Positions 9,193-17,839 of a DNA stretch of 64,000 nt are shown here, piece after piece. Source of the stretch: Sporolactobacillus pectinivorans (GTDB lineage: Bacteria; Bacillota; Bacilli; Bacillales; Sporolactobacillaceae); NCBI RefSeq assembly GCF_002802965.1, contig NZ_NXGA01000001.1, positions 1,536,922-1,600,921 of the forward strand, written 5' to 3'. The translations under genes were made by a program, and so were the position numbers. Position 1 is the stretch's first letter, and the number at the start of each line of letters is the position of its first letter. Under the pieces are notes generated by a model. The model saw nothing but the letters and a program-made list of their open reading frames with translations, was not told the DNA's origin and did no database searches.

Positions 9193-11260
9193 ACTGAACA
9201 ATGAGGTGCTTACGCGCGGAGAAAACGGTTTCTACCAGCTGGAGAAAGATCATGAGGCGATTCAGACCTATATGGACGAAGTCCGGCAGAAAACCGTTCA
9301 TTTTAAAGGTATTCTGGACAGGCTCCACTATCTTGTTGACAACAATTTCTACTATAATGTTTTCGGTGAATACGATGAGTCGGCGATTGAGTCGCTTCAT
9401 CGGTCAGCGGCTGCCTATCATTTTGAATTCAAATCTTATATGGCGGCCAGCAAGTTTTACCGCGATTATGCGATGCGAACCAACGACAAATCTCGTTATC
9501 TTGAGCGTTATGATGAACGAGTTTCAATCGCTTCTCTGTTTCTCGCAAGAGGCGATTATGACCGGGCTGTCCGGTTCATGCGGGCGATGATGGAACAGCG
9601 CTATCAGCCGGCGACACCAACCTTTCTCAATGCGGGAAAAGCAAGAAGAGGGGAAATGGTCTCCTGTTTTCTTATTGAGGCGGATGATTCCCTGAACTCG
9701 ATCAATTACGTTGAAAGCACATCGCAGCAGCTGTCGAAAATCGGCGGTGGTGTTGCGCTCAATCTCTCAAAGATCCGCGCACGCGGTGAATCCATCAAAG
9801 GCGTTGAAGGGGTGGCCAAGGGTGTCGTTCCTGTCGCCCGGAAACTTCAGCTCGGCTTTTCCTATGCGGATCAGCTCGGCCAGCGCCCAGGTGCGGGTGC
9901 AGCCTATCTAAACATTTTCCACTGGGATGCGCCTGAATTTCTGGACACAAAAAAGGAAAACGCGGACGAGGATATCCGGCTGTCGACGCTTTCGATCGGC
10001 CTGATTGTTCCGGGTAAATTTTTTGAGCTCGCGGAGGCGGGTAAACTTTTCTGTATGTTCGCCCCTTATACCGTGTACAAAGCTTACGGAAAACATCTTG
10101 ACGATATGGATATGGATAAGATGTACGATGAACTCGTTGCCAATCCGGCGGTTAAAAAGAAAAGCGCGGATGCGCGCGAATTTCTCAATCTGATTGCGCA
10201 GATGCAGATGCAGTCCGGCTATCCTTACATTTTTTATAAAGACAACGCAAATAAAAATCACCCGCTCCACAAGCTTGGGGATATCAAAATGTCCAACCTG
10301 TGCACGGAAATTTTCCAGATGCAGGAAACCTCAACGATCAATGATTATGATGCCCCTGATCAAATCCGCCGCGATGTTTCCTGTATCCTCGGTTCACTGA
10401 ATATTGTCAATGTGATGGAAAGCGGTAAAGTCCGTGATTCAGTGCACAATGGCATTGAAGCGTTGACCCAGGTCAGCGATATGACGCATATTGCCAACGC
10501 GCCGGGCGTGCGGCTTGCCAACAGGGAGCTCCATTCGGTGGGGCTGGGCGCTATGAACCTTAACGGATATCTTGCGAAAAACCAGATCGCTTACGAGTCG
10601 GCGGAAGCGAGAGACTTTGCCCGCACCTTCTTCTCAATGATTAATTTCTATTCGATCGAAAAGTCAATGCTGATTGCCCGGGAAAGAGGAACAACATTCA
10701 AAGGGTTTGAGCAGACCGATTATGCTGACGGTTCCTATTTTGCAAAATATGAGCGGGAGTATTTTGGGCCAAAAACAGAGAAGGGTCTTGAACTGTTTCA
10801 TGGCGTCCATATTCCAACGACCGAAGAATGGACAGAGCTGAAAAAGAAAGTTCAGAAATACGGACTTTTCAATGCCTACCGTCTGGCTGTCGCACCGACA
10901 CAGTCGATCAGTTATGTTCAAAATGCGACCAGTTCGGTCATGCCGGTTGTCAATGTCATTGAACGGCGTAAATATGGAAACAGCGAAACGATCTATCCGA
11001 TGCCCTTCCTGTCACCGCAGACGATGTGGTATTATAAATCGGCCTATCAGACAAACCAGTTCCGGGTAATCGACATGATTGCAGAAATTCAGCAACACAT
11101 TGATCAGGGAATTTCGACGATTCTTTACGTCGACAGTATGACCAGCACGCGTCAATTGGCAAGGTTTTACGTCTATGCCCATAAAAAGGGATTGAAATCA
11201 CTGTATTACACAAGAACGCAGCTGCTTTCCCCGGAGGAATGCACGGCCTGCTCCGTCTGA
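9155..11260 (+). CDS. nrdE: Class Ib ribonucleotide reductase large subunit
   Basis: NrdE (701 residues, typical length) reduces ribonucleoside diphosphates to deoxyribonucleotides. Family features include PATPTFLNAG near residue 150, the redox cysteine in VSCFLIEA near residue 169, the radical-relay region NLCTEIF near residue 382 and the C-terminal redox pair CTACSV. It starts at TTG 9155 or the next TTG at 9158, behind GGTGAGGAC and inside the end of nrdI. It lacks the long N-terminal ATP cone of class Ia enzymes, as expected for class Ib. nrdF follows after 68 bp. Confidence 0.96.
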   Translation: MLNEAIKPKSYVELNNEVLTRGENGFYQLEKDHEAIQTYMDEVRQKTVHFKGILDRLHYLVDNNFYYNVFGEYDESAIESLHRSAAAYHFEFKSYMAASKFYRDYAMRTNDKSRYLERYDERVSIASLFLARGDYDRAVRFMRAMMEQRYQPATPTFLNAGKARRGEMVSCFLIEADDSLNSINYVESTSQQLSKIGGGVALNLSKIRARGESIKGVEGVAKGVVPVARKLQLGFSYADQLGQRPGAGAAYLNIFHWDAPEFLDTKKENADEDIRLSTLSIGLIVPGKFFELAEAGKLFCMFAPYTVYKAYGKHLDDMDMDKMYDELVANPAVKKKSADAREFLNLIAQMQMQSGYPYIFYKDNANKNHPLHKLGDIKMSNLCTEIFQMQETSTINDYDAPDQIRRDVSCILGSLNIVNVMESGKVRDSVHNGIEALTQVSDMTHIANAPGVRLANRELHSVGLGAMNLNGYLAKNQIAYESAEARDFARTFFSMINFYSIEKSMLIARERGTTFKGFEQTDYADGSYFAKYEREYFGPKTEKGLELFHGVHIPTTEEWTELKKKVQKYGLFNAYRLAVAPTQSISYVQNATSSVMPVVNVIERRKYGNSETIYPMPFLSPQTMWYYKSAYQTNQFRVIDMIAEIQQHIDQGISTILYVDSMTSTRQLARFYVYAHKKGLKSLYYTRTQLLSPEECTACSV

Positions 11261-11328
11261 TACAGAAGAAAGTGCGCAGCACGTACGATTCAGGGCCAAT
11301 CATCAGTTTTTTGAAGGACGGTTAGAAA

Positions 11329-12309
11329 ATGAAGGCTATTAACTGGAATAACAGCGATAATCAAATCGCTAAAATATACTGGAAACAGAACATCAATCAG
11401 TTTTGGACGGAAGAGGCATTCAAAGTTTCACGTGACCTCTCTGACTGGGATGCAATGACGGAAGACGAGCAGACAACGTATGTTGAAGTCTTATCAGGTC
11501 TGACCGGACTTGACCGTGAACAGGGTGACAATGGGATGCCGCTGATTTCGATTCATCATGATAACATGCATGAACAGGCAGTTTTCGCCTGGATGGGCAT
11601 GATGGAGCATATTCATGCAAAATCATACTCCCATATCTTTTCAACGCTGATCCCGTCGTCGAAGACTGATTTTTATCTGGGAGAATGGGTTGACAATCAG
11701 CCTGAATTACAGGAGAAGTACCGGCTGATCTCCTATTGGTACAACCAGCTGTATGATAAACGTGAAATCATCACGCCGTTCAAACGTTATATGGCTATGG
11801 CTTCCTCCGTGTTTCTTGAGAGCTTTTCATTCTACAGCGGATTTTTCTATCCCGTTTTTCTCTCCGGACAGGGTCATATGATTGCCAGCGGTGAGATTAT
11901 TCGCAAAATTATTCAGGACGAATCAATCCATGGTAGTTTCACGGGTATGGTTGCCCAGAGATTGTATCATGAAGATCTGACGGATCAGGAAAGAAGAACA
12001 GCCGATCATCAGGTTTACGCGCTGCTTGACAGCCTGCTTGAAGTCGAGAAAAGGTATACGGCCAAGATCTATGCAAAAATCGGGCTGGTCAAAGAGGTCA
12101 ATGATTATGTCCTATATAATGCGAACCGCGCGCTTCAGAATCTGGGACGCGAAGATAAGTATCAGCATGATCCGGTTAGTCAGGTCGTGATTAATGGCAT
12201 TGACACGGGGACCATCAATCATGATTTCTTTTCAACCAAGGGTGATTATGTCGTGCCGCTGAACATTGAACCGCTGACTGATGAAGATTTTAAGTTTGAT
12301 AATGTGTGA
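11329..12309 (+). CDS. nrdF: Class Ib ribonucleotide reductase small subunit
   Basis: NrdF (326 residues) holds the metal-tyrosyl radical used by NrdE. The metal ligands are visible in order: D in SDWDAMTEDE near residue 40, E and H in MEHIHAKSYS near residue 96, E in LESFSFYSGF near residue 163, and E and H in QDESIHGSF near residue 198. It is the last gene of nrdIEF and ends 8 bp before a strong terminator. Loading by NrdI is expected from the linkage. Confidence 0.96.
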   Translation: MKAINWNNSDNQIAKIYWKQNINQFWTEEAFKVSRDLSDWDAMTEDEQTTYVEVLSGLTGLDREQGDNGMPLISIHHDNMHEQAVFAWMGMMEHIHAKSYSHIFSTLIPSSKTDFYLGEWVDNQPELQEKYRLISYWYNQLYDKREIITPFKRYMAMASSVFLESFSFYSGFFYPVFLSGQGHMIASGEIIRKIIQDESIHGSFTGMVAQRLYHEDLTDQERRTADHQVYALLDSLLEVEKRYTAKIYAKIGLVKEVNDYVLYNANRALQNLGREDKYQHDPVSQVVINGIDTGTINHDFFSTKGDYVVPLNIEPLTDEDFKFDNV

Positions 12310-12316
12310 ATCTGCT

Positions 12317-12346
12317 GAAAAAGCGTGCCAATCCGGCACGTTTTTC
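12317..12346 (+). terminator. Terminator of nrdIEF
   Basis: CGTGCC, a five-base loop and GGCACG are flanked by an A-run and a T-run. The hairpin sits 7 bp after the nrdF stop codon. Confidence 0.88.
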
Positions 12347-12455
12347 TTTTTCTCTATCTTTAAGTTTGACTGACTGAAAGAAGTTTGTTGTCCGAATAAT
12401 GTATTGGAGTGACTTGGTTGTCGACTGTCGATTTCATGCGGAAGGAGGCTCCGTC

Positions 12456-13106
12456 GTGGTTCCCAATTTTATAAAAAAGGGCCTGGTTGCTCTCGTTGCC
12501 ATATTGACATTTGGAACAGTGATACCGGTATTTCCGGCTCACTATGTCGATAAACAGGGCGATAAAGAAAGTATCCAGAAAGAAAAAACCCAGGACTCGC
12601 CCCTCAGATCGTATGGAAGCACCTCACAGGAAGAAACTCAAGCGAATCCGACTGTTCTGTGGGGTCGGCGCTTTTCCGCGGATGTTTCGAAGGAAACGCT
12701 GATTTCTGCTTTTTCATCTTACGCACTGCTTGAGGCAGAACAGCAGGGCTTTCATAAATTCGGCACACGTGTCAGTGAAAAAATCGGCAATCAATATATG
12801 CAGGAGATTGCACCATCATTTGTTTCGGCAATTGAAGAAGTCAGCAACGCTCACGACGAGAGCTGGATCCGCACTCTGGCTGTGACACATTCACCTTCAT
12901 CCGGAATGGGGGAGCGGATTCTCCATGTTTATCAGACAGGGACGGGTAATGAAGTGCTGAAACTGCATGTCCGCCGGGATCACCCGCCGCAGGATGGTTA
13001 TTGGTTTGATTTCCACTATCATACGGTGTCGGACGGTTTTCAGAAGCATCATGAACTGAAAAAAGTATTCTGGGGCAAGAACATGCCGCCTAAATGGAAA
13101 ATTTAA
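12456..13106 (+). CDS. ypjP: YpjP-like secreted or membrane-anchored protein
   Basis: The 216-residue product resembles B. subtilis YpjP, of unknown function. A hydrophobic segment at residues 7-25 acts as signal or anchor. The conserved C-terminal signature is LHVRRDHPPQDGYWFDFHYH near residue 170, followed by DGFQKHHEL, a histidine-rich pattern that could bind metal (inference). I chose GTG 12456 because GGAAGGAGG lies just upstream; a longer frame from 12399 lacks a ribosome site. It is monocistronic with its own terminator. Confidence 0.8.
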   Translation: MVPNFIKKGLVALVAILTFGTVIPVFPAHYVDKQGDKESIQKEKTQDSPLRSYGSTSQEETQANPTVLWGRRFSADVSKETLISAFSSYALLEAEQQGFHKFGTRVSEKIGNQYMQEIAPSFVSAIEEVSNAHDESWIRTLAVTHSPSSGMGERILHVYQTGTGNEVLKLHVRRDHPPQDGYWFDFHYHTVSDGFQKHHELKKVFWGKNMPPKWKI

Positions 13107-13110
13107 ATTC

Positions 13111-13152
13111 AAGACCTGAGTGAACGAGCAATCCTTCACTCAGGTCTTTTTT
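13111..13152 (+). terminator. Terminator of ypjP
   Basis: An 11-bp stem, GACCTGAGTGA/TCACTCAGGTC, is followed by six T residues. Confidence 0.9.
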
Positions 13153-13348
13153 AGTCAGAAAATAGATCATATTGATTCGTTTGCCAGATTTCGGTTCCGA
13201 TTCGCTTCTTGTTTCTCCCTATTCCGGTTCAAATTTTACTTAATTCGGTTCGTTTTCTTTATATCCTGCCCGATTGCTGTGGCGCCTAGGTCTAAAGAGA
13301 CTGGAATCGAGGTCTTTCTTCGATCAGGATAAACACTTTTTTGTCCTA

Positions 13349-14026
13349 TTATTGCCTGCGGCGCGCCTCATTTTCTCCGCGGGAATCAGCAACAGGTTCG
13401 AATCCGAGATCCGCCGCAACTTCAGCCATGACGCGATAGCCAACAGGATTTGGATGTGTATGATCCATACTGAGAAGGTACGGTTCATGGCCATAGAAAG
13501 CAGAATAAACATCTGCCACCTGTACAGAAGGATAACGTTCCAGTGCAAAAAGGGAACGGTTATAAGTCTCAAGCCACGCCCGTGATTCCGGTATTTGAAA
13601 CATGGGATTATACAAATTGAGGACACGGATCGTTACAGGCTTCTGAACATCGCCGCGCAGTCGGAGAATAGATTCAATAATCAGTGCCATATTATAGAGG
13701 CATTGCTGTATGGCATCAGAAACTATTGTGCTTTCGCCAAATTTAAGCCATTTTTTTCTGGCATGGAGAAGGTCGTTTCCGCCCCCAGTCAATGTAATGA
13801 ATGTTGCATCATGAACGGCTCCAGCCACTTCCGGACGTGAAAAAAAACTGAGAATATCCTGTGTCGTCGCTCCATTCTTTGCGAAGACGAGTTTTCTAAC
13901 CGGATGCCTGAAGTAATACTCAATACTTTTTTGATAGTACTTGACAAAATTGGGCTGAAAAAATGTTGATCCGACGCCGACGGTCAATGAATCGCCCAGA
14001 GCCACGTACAAGGGGTTTTCATTCAA
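13349..14026 (-). CDS. lipC: SGNH/GDSL esterase, LipC-like
   Basis: The product is an SGNH hydrolase resembling B. subtilis LipC (YcsK), a spore-associated phospholipase used in germination. Block I is VALGDSLTVGVG with the nucleophile serine, block III is GGGNDLL with the oxyanion Asn, and block V is DHTHPNPVGY with the catalytic Asp and His. About 226 residues, no signal peptide. GGAG in the mRNA is best placed for TTG at 14026; ATG at 14035 overlaps that site. It is convergent with ypjP and shares a bidirectional terminator region with the CAP gene. The spore role is inferred from the family. Confidence 0.82.
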   Translation of the reverse strand: MNENPLYVALGDSLTVGVGSTFFQPNFVKYYQKSIEYYFRHPVRKLVFAKNGATTQDILSFFSRPEVAGAVHDATFITLTGGGNDLLHARKKWLKFGESTIVSDAIQQCLYNMALIIESILRLRGDVQKPVTIRVLNLYNPMFQIPESRAWLETYNRSLFALERYPSVQVADVYSAFYGHEPYLLSMDHTHPNPVGYRVMAEVAADLGFEPVADSRGENEARRRQ

Positions 14027-14118
14027 GCCAATCATCTCCAGACATGAGATGTCTCTAACTATTCTATTCGATTAAGAGACGACATGTTCCAGCCTATTTT
14101 CGACATGATGCGAACAAG

Positions 14119-14162
14119 AAAACAGCGCCCCCTGTGAAACGTATGAATGGGCGCTGTTTTCT
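14119..14162 (-). terminator. Hairpin between the CAP gene and lipC
   Basis: AAAACAGCGCCC and GGGCGCTGTTTT form a perfect 12-bp stem with T-runs in both orientations. It would terminate the minus-strand CAP gene at 14190-14921. Confidence 0.85.
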
Positions 14163-14189
14163 CACAAATTATTTATTATTCCCGGCACA

Positions 14190-14921
14190 TTATTTGCCGA
14201 TGAATTCCTGAGTCCAGTAACTTCCATAGGAACCGCCGGAAACATAGCCAACACCAATTGTTGTAAAATTAGCATTCAGGATATTGGCGCGATGCCCCGG
14301 ACTGTTCATCCATCCTTGTACAACTTCTTCCGGTGTTTTCTGGCCGGCAGCGATATTTTCACCTGCTGAAGTGTAGCTGATACCATATTTTTTCATCATA
14401 TCAAATGGAGATCCGTAAGTGGGAGACTGATGATCAAAATAATTCTTGTCGCGCATATCGGTAGACTTGTCTCGTGCCATTTTCGAGAGCGCAGCATCGT
14501 CTGACTTCAGCGGTTTGAGACCCGCCTTCGTGCGTTCCTGGTTCGTCAGATCAACAACTTTTTTCTCAAAAGCGTTCATCTGACTGTTTGAAGTCTGCTT
14601 TGACGAAGAACCTGAGTTGCTGTTCGCAGCCGGCTTTTTAGGCGTTGTCGGCTGAACCGGTTGATTTTTATTCTGCTGGGGAGCAGGTTGCGGCACAGCA
14701 GGCTGAAGCTGAGAAGGATCTAGCTTGATGCCGAAGTGTTTAAACATTTCCTGTAAGTCCGGTGTTTGACCATTATTCAGATTGCATGGGTTGGACATAC
14801 CGGCAAAGGCAACGGTGACAGGTTTGGCCTCCGGCTTGGGTGCAGCTTCTGCGTGCCCTCCGAAGATGAGTGGAAGCGCAAGCGCTCCGGCTAGTGTTGA
14901 AGCAAGAATCTTCTTAATCAT
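14190..14921 (-). CDS. Secreted CAP-domain protein, YkwD-like
   Basis: The 243-residue product has a signal peptide (MIKK, hydrophobic core, likely cut after HAEA near residue 26). A Pro/Gln/Ser/Asn-rich linker at about residues 75-115 leads to a C-terminal CAP (SCP/PR1) domain at about 118-243. Domain signatures are LTNQERTKAGLKPL, YFDHQSPTYGSP, AGENIAAGQ and WMNSPGHRANILN, with the usual paired His and Glu. B. subtilis YkwD and relatives share this build; their biochemical role is unclear. AAGGAGGG precedes ATG 14921. It is monocistronic. Confidence 0.87.
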   Translation of the reverse strand: MIKKILASTLAGALALPLIFGGHAEAAPKPEAKPVTVAFAGMSNPCNLNNGQTPDLQEMFKHFGIKLDPSQLQPAVPQPAPQQNKNQPVQPTTPKKPAANSNSGSSSKQTSNSQMNAFEKKVVDLTNQERTKAGLKPLKSDDAALSKMARDKSTDMRDKNYFDHQSPTYGSPFDMMKKYGISYTSAGENIAAGQKTPEEVVQGWMNSPGHRANILNANFTTIGVGYVSGGSYGSYWTQEFIGK

Positions 14922-15090
14922 TTGTGTTATTCCCTCCTTGGTTCATAGGTTTCGAGATTATGAGACTTTCGGAGGGGTACAAATGGAATTACATGATGTT
15001 ACCAAATTATTGGTAAGGTTAACCTGCTTTTGTCAGATTGTGTCGCTATTCCCCGGGAAATAGCATTTTTTGCTGATTAATAATAATCAT

Positions 15091-15122
15091 AAAAAAAGGC
15101 GCCGCCCAATCTGGACGGCGCC
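15091..15122 (-). terminator. Terminator of the coat-like gene pair
   Basis: On the minus strand GGCGCCG and CGGCGCC form a 7-bp GC stem followed by seven T residues, 12 bp after the stop codon of the gene at 15135. Confidence 0.9.
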
Positions 15123-15134
15123 TTCGCTTGTTGT

Positions 15135-15473
15135 TTACTGTGGAAACTGTTGCTGTGCGTACTGGCTGAATTGCTGCTGCGTCTGCTGAATTTTCTGCGG
15201 ATCCTGGGACTCAACTTTATACCAGCCTTTATTGAACATCAGATTAAACAGATCACGCTGATGGTCACAGGTCGCATCGAAGACCGTTTTAATATCTTGG
15301 TACAGTGCCTGGTGACTTGCTTCTTGAAGTGCATGAACATAGGAGGTGCCCAGATATTTTTCTGTCAAAAGAAGATCATTCAGATAGTCGCGGTCATTCA
15401 TCTGCGGTGTTTTAGGTACCTGGGTTTCGGTGTTCTGAATAGTTGTAGATTGAATGGGCTGCTTAGTCATCAT
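15135..15473 (-). CDS. CotF-like spore coat protein
   Basis: The 112-residue product resembles the CotF coat-protein family. Central signatures are MNDRDYLNDLLLTEKYL and HQRDLFNLMFNKGWYKVE, with a Gln-rich tail. The helical four-helix-bundle layout suits a ferritin-like coat protein. It overlaps the upstream coat-like gene by 4 bp (ATGA), indicating an operon. Expression in the mother cell during sporulation is inferred from the family. Both ends are Gln/Thr-rich and low in complexity. Confidence 0.82.
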   Translation of the reverse strand: MMTKQPIQSTTIQNTETQVPKTPQMNDRDYLNDLLLTEKYLGTSYVHALQEASHQALYQDIKTVFDATCDHQRDLFNLMFNKGWYKVESQDPQKIQQTQQQFSQYAQQQFPQ

Positions 15474-15748
15474 CGCGCCGTCCCTCCCGCCGTGGTTGCT
15501 GCCTGGACGTGTTTACCAAGATGATTGAGGATGGTCTGATATTGGCGGATATGGAGCTGGCATGTCCGGTTCATCGCCTGTATGACATCCTGATCCTGAC
15601 ACATTGCGGCATAAGCATGTGCCTTTTTAATCACTTCGAGGTTCCACGACAGCATGTCTTCAATGTAGAGAAAGTCTTTTGTGGAAAGAATGTCGGGTGG
15701 CTGAGGAAAATTCATTGATGCCTGCCCGCCCTGCTGCTGCATATTCAT
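15470..15748 (-). CDS. Small coat-related protein paired with the CotF-like gene
   Basis: The 92-residue product has a Gln-rich start and then a helical region: PPDILSTKDFLYIEDMLSW and later RTCQLHIRQYQTILNHL. This pattern is like a shortened CotF/ferritin-like spore protein of the type found beside CotF genes. AAGGAG lies upstream, though the spacing to ATG 15748 is about 12 bases. The stop overlaps the start of the next gene by 4 bp. The coat assignment rests on sequence pattern plus neighbour. Confidence 0.72.
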   Translation of the reverse strand: MNMQQQGGQASMNFPQPPDILSTKDFLYIEDMLSWNLEVIKKAHAYAAMCQDQDVIQAMNRTCQLHIRQYQTILNHLGKHVQAATTAGGTAR

Positions 15749-15931
15749 GTTTCATTCACACTCCTTATTTTTATGGTGAAGGTGCTCGTAGGTATTATGT
15801 CCCGGCCGGAGAAAAACATTTGGCCGTCTGGCACATTCAAAAACTTTTCATTAAAAATCCATTTCTTTTTTGTGTGAGAAAATATTGAGTATAATAATTA
15901 AGAAAACCAAGATACTAAGGTGGGGAATTTG

Positions 15932-16306
15932 ATGCTGACTATGTACTGTTACCCGACTTGCGGCACGTGCAGGAAAGCGAAGAAATGGCTGGATGAACGG
16001 CAAATTTCTTATCAGGAAATTCAGATTGTCGATCATCCCCCGGATAGGGAACAGCTTATAGAATTCTGCCGGAAAAGCGGACTGCCGCTCAAAAAATTTT
16101 TTAACACCAGCGGGAGTCATTACCGCGCTCAGAATATAAAAACTAAAATGAAAACTGAACCGGAAGAAAATTGGCTGAACTGGCTGGCGGCGGATGGAAT
16201 GCTGATTAAGCGTCCGCTGATCGTCGGTCGGGATAAAGTGACAGTTGGATTCCGAGAAGACACATTTGAAGAAAAATGGGGAAATGGGACCGGAATGAAA
16301 AAATAA
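15932..16306 (+). CDS. yusI: ArsC/Spx-family protein (YusI-like)
   Basis: The 124-residue product has the thioredoxin fold of the ArsC/Spx family. The N-terminal MYCYPTCGTCRKAKKWL carries a CGTC motif, and GLPLKKFFNTSG and RPLIVG are family signatures. The gene order yusI next to gcvH matches B. subtilis. Whether it is a reductase or a regulator cannot be told from sequence. ATG 15932 follows AAGGTGGGG; GTG 15920 lies inside that site and is rejected. Confidence 0.85.
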   Translation: MLTMYCYPTCGTCRKAKKWLDERQISYQEIQIVDHPPDREQLIEFCRKSGLPLKKFFNTSGSHYRAQNIKTKMKTEPEENWLNWLAADGMLIKRPLIVGRDKVTVGFREDTFEEKWGNGTGMKK

Positions 16307-16392
16307 TCTATTTTCCCGTTTATTTACGATATAATGAAAAGAGCATGAAATGATATGTGGCGGGAATGGCCGCTCAATTGGAGGCATAACTA

Positions 16393-16782
16393 ATGAGTGT
16401 ACCGAAAGATCTTCTCTACTCAAAAGATCATGAATGGGTCAAAAAAGAATCAGATGGAAAGGTTAAAATTGGCATAACGGAATTTGCCCAGAAGGAGCTG
16501 GGGGACATTGTTTTTGTCGAACTCCCGGAGGCCGGCAGCCAGATTAATGCCGGGGATTCATTCGGCAGCGTAGAATCGGTTAAAACGGTTTCCGAACTGT
16601 ATGCTCCGGTTGCGGGAACTGTTGCTGAAACCAATGATCAACTTGAAGATTCGCCTGAATTTGTCAACGACTCTCCTTACGAAAAAGCATGGATGATTGA
16701 ACTGGAAAATGTAGACAGCAGCGATCTGGGCACTTTGCTCGATGCAGATGCCTATGAAAAACTGATTGGTGCGGATGCCTGA
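16393..16782 (+). CDS. gcvH: Glycine cleavage system H protein
   Basis: GcvH (129 residues) shuttles the methylamine group on a lipoyl arm in glycine cleavage, and in Bacillales it is also the hub for lipoyl transfer to other enzymes. The lipoylated lysine lies in [16 protein letters not shown] near residue 63. HEWV near the start and MIELENVD near the end are typical. AATTGGAGG precedes ATG 16393. The lipoate ligase lplJ is at 59 kb in the same window. Confidence 0.95.
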   Translation: MSVPKDLLYSKDHEWVKKESDGKVKIGITEFAQKELGDIVFVELPEAGSQINAGDSFGSVESVKTVSELYAPVAGTVAETNDQLEDSPEFVNDSPYEKAWMIELENVDSSDLGTLLDADAYEKLIGADA

Positions 16783-17057
16783 TCAATGCATCACTAGTAA
16801 GTTTTTACACTGAATTTCAATAATGGTAAATTAATCATGTAAATTAACAACCCTTGTCATCTTTTTGTTACCGTAATGTTGCTTCCTTTAAGAAGGGAAA
16901 GCATGGTATAAAAGATACAAGGGTTTTATTTGTGTTTGATCAGTAAAAACAGTGCCCGACTTTAATAAAATTTTTGACAATATTTATGTCGCTAGGTTGG
17001 ACATGTTATGGTAGGTACATGCTAATTTAACAGATCAAAGCGAGAGGTGGAACTGTG

Positions 17058-17816
17058 ATGAGCGCCAACCAGCTTGCAATGGGCGGTACATATAATATTC
17101 CGCTGGAAATGAATATTTTTAAAGTTCAGCAGGGTGATGAGTCCCTGAGAAACAAAATTATCGAATCTTATCAACCTTTTATAAAGAAGGTTGTTTCTAA
17201 AGTATGCAATCGATTTATCGATCAAACAATGGATGAATTCAGCATCGGTCTGGTGGCCTTTAATGAAGCAATCAATCAGTACCAGAAAGGTCAGGGCAGT
17301 AAATTCCTGACTTTTGCGGACATGGTGATTCGTCGCCGGATTATTGATTTTATTCGCAAGGAGTCCAGGCAGGTCCGCAATATATATCTGGATCAGGCCA
17401 AGCAGGACGATGAAAACGGGATGGAAGAGAGTTATGTGGAACAGCAGGCAGCTATTGACTTTTATGAAGAAAAGTGCCGGATCGACGAACGCAAAGAACA
17501 GATTATCAGTTACAGACAGTTGCTGCTTGAATACGGCATTACATTTGATGTATTGAGCAAGCACTGCCCTAAACACGCAGATGCGCGTGAAAATGCCAAA
17601 ATTTCCGCGAAAAAATTAGTGGAACATAAAGAACTTGTCCTGTTTCTCAAGAAAAAAAGACAGTTGCCAATAAAAGATTTGCTTCAATTTGTCTCATGCA
17701 GCCGCAAAACAATAGAAAGGAATCGAAAATATATAATAGCATTGGCGCTGATTTATATCGGCGGATTCAGTGCACTGAAGTCGTACATTGAACCAGAATC
17801 GGAATTGGTTCACTGA
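17058..17816 (+). CDS. sigI: RNA polymerase sigma factor SigI
   Basis: The 252-residue product matches SigI, a sigma-70-like factor active in heat and cell-envelope stress. The region-2 part includes FIKKVVSKVC, DEFSIGLVAFNEAINQY and KFLTFADMVIRRRIIDFIRK. The C-terminal helix-turn-helix DLLQFVSCSRKTIERNRKYI is the family's atypical DNA-binding part. ATG 17058 has AGAGGTGG seven bases upstream; GTG 17055 is possible. It is followed by its membrane anti-sigma gene rsgI, only 23 bp away. Confidence 0.92.
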   Translation: MSANQLAMGGTYNIPLEMNIFKVQQGDESLRNKIIESYQPFIKKVVSKVCNRFIDQTMDEFSIGLVAFNEAINQYQKGQGSKFLTFADMVIRRRIIDFIRKESRQVRNIYLDQAKQDDENGMEESYVEQQAAIDFYEEKCRIDERKEQIISYRQLLLEYGITFDVLSKHCPKHADARENAKISAKKLVEHKELVLFLKKKRQLPIKDLLQFVSCSRKTIERNRKYIIALALIYIGGFSALKSYIEPESELVH

Positions 17817-17839
17817 CGCAGGAAAGGTGGGGAAGGAAA

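Noticed and set aside
13150..13345. Recurring CGGTTC motifs in the gap between ypjP and lipC
   Set aside because: Spacing is irregular and the similarity short; I could not define a repeat unit.
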